A DNA stretch of 64,000 nucleotides from Prosthecochloris sp. (GTDB lineage Bacteria; Bacteroidota; Chlorobiia; Chlorobiales; Chlorobiaceae), in contig JADMLA020000028.1 in the NCBI GenBank assembly GCA_015482705.2, positions 15,256 through 79,255 of the forward strand, read 5' to 3'. This document shows positions 63,704-64,000 of this stretch, in pieces. The notes beneath the pieces are model-generated. The model had not been told where the DNA came from. It was given only the letters and a program-made list of their open reading frames with translations, and did no database searches. Numbering within the stretch: the stretch's first letter is position 1; each line of letters begins with the position of its first letter. Made by a program: the position numbers and the translations under genes.

Positions 63704-63737
63704 GGAAAAGGCGGTTACAGAACTTGCCGTAACCGCC
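63704..63737 (-). terminator. Terminator behind the tRNA fragment
   Basis: GGCGGTTAC (63710-63718) pairs with GTAACCGCC (63729-63737); on the minus strand it is followed by TTTTCC. It would end a transcript coming from the right through the tRNA 3' fragment. Confidence 0.8.
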
Positions 63738-63739
63738 TG

Positions 63740-63764
63740 TGTCGGGGTGGCGGGACTCGAACCG
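63740..63764 (-). pseudogene. 3' fragment of a tRNA gene, likely attachment-site remnant
   Basis: On the minus strand GGTTCGAGTCCCGC, then CACCCCG and discriminator A, form the T-loop (TTCGAGT), the 3' T-stem and the 3' acceptor strand of a tRNA. The sequence upstream of it does not complete the T-stem and no D- or anticodon arm follows, so only the 3' quarter of the gene is here. The acceptor strand CACCCCG would pair with CGGGGTG at the tRNA 5' end. Tyrosine integrases commonly insert into this part of tRNA genes and leave such copies. Confidence 0.75.
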
Positions 63765-63813
63765 GATTATAATAAAATAACTTACAACGATTTGATATAT
63801 TTTTACCCCCTCC

Positions 63814-64000
63814 TTAACCCTCATAATACCCTATACCGAAGACTGTTTTGTTCATATCGGTGCGGATCATTTGTATTCCTTTTTCGATCCCGCGAGAGCC
63901 GAAATAAAAACCGAATGCCGTCAGGTCGAGTGCGGTTAGCAACTCTATCCAGGGGTTCATCAGCGCTACTTTTGTTTCCGGAAGATGAAATATCGTCGCC
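63814..64000 (-). CDS. Partial protein, phage holin-like (N-terminus beyond window)
   Basis: The last 62 residues of a protein that runs off the right edge; the stop is the TAA at 63814-63816. A hydrophobic segment (ALMNPWIELLTALDLTAF) is followed by GFYFGSRGIEKG, which resembles the last helix and 'FGSR-x-x-EK' turn of three-helix phage/GTA holins. The segment after it is unlike that family. A good AGGAGGGGG site follows the stop but no start codon comes before the tRNA fragment, so the next gene is probably broken by the junction. Prophage origin is an inference. Confidence 0.45.
   Translation of the reverse strand, partial: ATIFHLPETKVALMNPWIELLTALDLTAFGFYFGSRGIEKGIQMIRTDMNKTVFGIGYYEG

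Noticed and set aside
1..64000. CRISPR arrays, rRNA operons and intact tRNAs
   Set aside because: No regularly spaced repeats, no rRNA sequence and no complete tRNA were found by reading both strands.

Overview
The window is ordinary bacterial chromosome, densely packed with genes on both strands, with accessory DNA only at the right edge. The gene content suggests an anaerobic, Gram-negative member of the Chlorobi (green sulfur bacteria, Chlorobium/Prosthecochloris type): anaerobic ribonucleotide reductase, a sodium-pumping decarboxylase, several outer-membrane barrels, ModD, many genes with weak Shine-Dalgarno sequences, and protein sequences that read like Chlorobi orthologues (HtpG, SerC, Pgm). 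No photosynthesis gene lies here, so this assignment is an inference.

Layout. 1-3.3 kb: a phosphate-uptake region with two PstS-type binding proteins (the first cut by the window edge) and a porin. 3.4-5.3 kb: a leftward unit of a PlsC-like acyltransferase, a GNAT-fold N-acyltransferase and a short FAD-domain fragment. 5.4-9.2 kb: a DASS-type transporter, a methyltransferase, a phosphoglycolate phosphatase-like HAD and a PAP2 phosphatase. 9.4-11.8 kb: an HD-domain protein with a Pycsar-type membrane effector domain, convergent with a membrane class III nucleotidyl cyclase. 11.9-21 kb: an Omp85 barrel fused to a kinase-like domain, two SdiA-regulated-type proteins, metallophosphoesterase and PHP proteins, a short AsmA-like protein, TrmH and small unknowns. 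21-28 kb: a sigma-54 response regulator, trxB, trx and dnaE. 27.9-33 kb: a GT4/GH65 pair and a zinc-ribbon LRR protein. 33-37.5 kb: oadGAB and UspA. 37.7-44 kb: an APH/P-loop fusion, an Er-VIT1 iron transporter, htpG, a KdsC-like phosphatase and modD. 44-49 kb: nrdDG behind a cobalamin riboswitch, divergent from serC. 49-56 kb: a shortened cyanophycin-synthetase-like ATP-grasp enzyme with PPK2, then fumC, ppa and pgm. 56-62.5 kb: prfC, SulP, an aldo/keto reductase, Cfa and an unknown membrane protein. 62.6-64 kb: a RAYT-type transposase with perfect 19-bp inverted ends, a tRNA 3' fragment and a partial holin-like gene.

Working together. The B12 riboswitch should silence the B12-independent reductase NrdDG when cobalamin is available. 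OadGAB couples decarboxylation to Na+ export. PPK2 and the ATP-grasp enzyme are adjacent, which would pair polyphosphate-driven nucleotide phosphorylation with an ATP-consuming ligase. The most promising less-described systems are the HD/Pycsar-effector plus atypical cyclase pair, the kinase-like Omp85 fusion, the Mur-domain-less CphA-like ligase, and the PlsC/GNAT pair that may make an amino-acid lipid. The right edge looks like the border of an integrated element.
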